From positions 1,943-8,433 of the forward strand of contig DAICYU010000143.1 of NCBI GenBank assembly GCA_027311485.1: a DNA stretch of 6,491 nt, written 5' to 3'. The notes under the pieces were generated by a model. The model had not been told where the DNA came from. It saw only the letters and a program-made list of their open reading frames with translations, and made no database searches. Each line of letters begins with the position of its first letter. Position 1 is the stretch's first letter. A program made the translations under genes and the position numbers. The stretch is from Acetobacteraceae bacterium (GTDB lineage: Bacteria > Pseudomonadota > Alphaproteobacteria > Acetobacterales > Acetobacteraceae). Below, in pieces: positions 5,462 to 6,491 of the stretch.

Positions 5462-6454
5462 TCAGCCAGCCTTGGTGTTACGGACGGCGGCGATGCGGTC
5501 CTGGCCGAAAAGCTTGACGAAGGTTGGTTCGGCGCTCGCCATCGCGACGACGAACGATGCTCGGTCGCAGTTTCGGATCACCTGCATCCCATTGCTCTGC
5601 AGGTCCGCAACGCCGTTGCGATCCGCGACTTCCGATGCCGTGCGCGATACCTTGGCCCCGGCCTGGGCGGCCCGCCGCAACGCCGCCTGGTCCGGTGGGG
5701 CGATACTGTCAAAGACACCCCCGTTGATGACAATCACCGCGGGCGAATACACGTGCCCGGTCAGGCTGAGGTGCTTTTGCACCGCGTAGAACCTTGCCGC
5801 GGTGATGGTCGAGATTGGATTCTCCTGCGCCTCAAAACGTCCGGTGGCGAGCGCGCCATACAGCTCATTGAAGGCCAGTGGCTGGGCGTCGGTGCCCAAG
5901 GCCCTGAAGGCTGTCAGCATCACCTCCGACTGCGGTACCCGGATCCGGAGTCCTTTCACATCCGCGGCGGACCGGACGGTGCGCGTGGCTGTGGTCAGAT
6001 GGCGGAAACCGTTTTCACCCCAGGCCAGGCCGACGACGCCGCGCGCGCGAAACGCCGCGAGCGCGTCCTGTCCGATCGGGCCGTCCATCACCGCGCGCGC
6101 ATGGGCCAGGTCGCGAAACAGGAACGGGATATCGAAGATACCCAGCGGCTGCACGAAGGAACCAAGGACCGCGCTGGTGAGGAACGCCATATCGACGGTG
6201 CCGTGCGCGACCGCCTGCAGAAGCTCCGCCTCCGCGCCGATCTGGCTGTTAGGATAAACCTCCACCCGGATACGGCTGTCGGTCAGGCGGGCGACCTGGC
6301 CCGCCAGTTCCGCAGCACCGCGGCCGATCTGGGAGCTGCGCGATGCGAGATAGCCGAGCCGTAACACGGTTTCCTGCGGAGGGGTTGTGGCCGCGCCTGC
6401 TGCGCGGATGCCGAATCCGATCCCGGCCGCAATAAGACCGCGTTTTGTAATCAT
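5462..6454 (-). CDS. dctP: TRAP-type periplasmic solute-binding protein, DctP family
   Basis: This 330-residue extracytoplasmic binding protein normally delivers an organic acid to a TRAP (DctQM) permease. A Sec-type signal peptide is visible: MITKRGL, a hydrophobic stretch to about 16, and an AAGAA cleavage region near 18-22. There is no lipobox cysteine. Family landmarks follow in order: VEVYPNSQIGAEAELLQAV (64-82), G-T-V-D-M-A (85-90), WGENGFRHLTT with R151 (145-155), GLRIRVPQSEV with the carboxylate-binding R172 (168-178), F-N-E-L-Y-G-A-L (195-202), EAQENP (208-213) and LTGHVYSP (231-238). The first part of EAQENP differs from the more usual DGQENP. R151 and R172 support a carboxylate ligand, but its identity is not readable. 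The ATG at 6454 has only a weak GGCGAG upstream. No TRAP permease follows; the chemoreceptor comes directly after. Whether permease genes lie upstream of 6491 cannot be seen. Confidence 0.94.
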   Translation of the reverse strand: MITKRGLIAAGIGFGIRAAGAATTPPQETVLRLGYLASRSSQIGRGAAELAGQVARLTDSRIRVEVYPNSQIGAEAELLQAVAHGTVDMAFLTSAVLGSFVQPLGIFDIPFLFRDLAHARAVMDGPIGQDALAAFRARGVVGLAWGENGFRHLTTATRTVRSAADVKGLRIRVPQSEVMLTAFRALGTDAQPLAFNELYGALATGRFEAQENPISTITAARFYAVQKHLSLTGHVYSPAVIVINGGVFDSIAPPDQAALRRAAQAGAKVSRTASEVADRNGVADLQSNGMQVIRNCDRASFVVAMASAEPTFVKLFGQDRIAAVRNTKAG

Positions 6455-6491
6455 CTTGATCTCGCCACAATCCGGTCACCGCGCATATCCA

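Noticed and set aside
5198..6364. 388-codon plus-strand open frame opposite the binding protein and chemoreceptor start
   Set aside because: It is antisense to a gene with full DctP family motifs, and its translation is Arg/His/Gly-rich with no recognisable domain. Long antisense frames are expected in GC-rich DNA.
1..6491. CRISPR array, tRNA, rRNA, insertion sequence or prophage remnant
   Set aside because: I saw no spaced repeat array, tRNA-like cloverleaf, transposase motif or terminal inverted repeats. Genes are intact and tightly packed, and no gene-free stretch exceeds about 235 nt.

Overview
The window comes from a GC-rich bacterium, most likely an alphaproteobacterium and probably Acetobacteraceae or another Rhodospirillales relative. 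The evidence is an F0 gene order of atpI-atpB-atpE-b'-b, a separate b' gene (found in alphaproteobacteria, cyanobacteria and plastids), a subunit with the mitochondrial-type His/Glu arrangement, and a b' subunit preceded by a signal-peptide-like leader. The family-level placement rests on recalled protein resemblance and is tentative.

Layout. Positions 1-2387 (minus strand) hold the membrane (F0) half of the ATP synthase. Reading leftwards the genes are atpI, atpB (a), atpE (c), b' and the first 116 codons of b, which runs off the left edge. A good sigma70-type promoter (TTGACA, 17-nt spacer, TAGCAA) lies just upstream of atpI. The F1 genes are not visible, as expected where F0 and F1 operons are split. 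A 233-nt intergenic region (2388-2620) separates this operon from a divergent plus-strand gene for a classical short-chain dehydrogenase/reductase (2621-3409). That region also holds a 13-bp imperfect direct repeat. A strong hairpin (3425-3459) follows the SDR gene and serves as a shared terminator for the two convergent units.

Positions 3472-6454 (minus strand) hold a tight two-gene unit: a TRAP-type periplasmic solute-binding protein (DctP family), then 4 nt after its stop a complete methyl-accepting chemotaxis protein with a large periplasmic sensor region. No TRAP permease genes lie on the downstream side; upstream of 6491 cannot be seen.

How the parts work together. The F0 genes encode the a/c-ring proton channel, the peripheral stalk (b and b') and the AtpI assembly factor. 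The SDR appears to be an independent one-gene unit. The binding protein and chemoreceptor look like a sensory pair in which a ligand captured in the periplasm is presented to the receptor. This is the most interesting inference here, though each protein belongs to a well-known family. I did not find a clearly undescribed system; the rest is ordinary core and accessory sequence.
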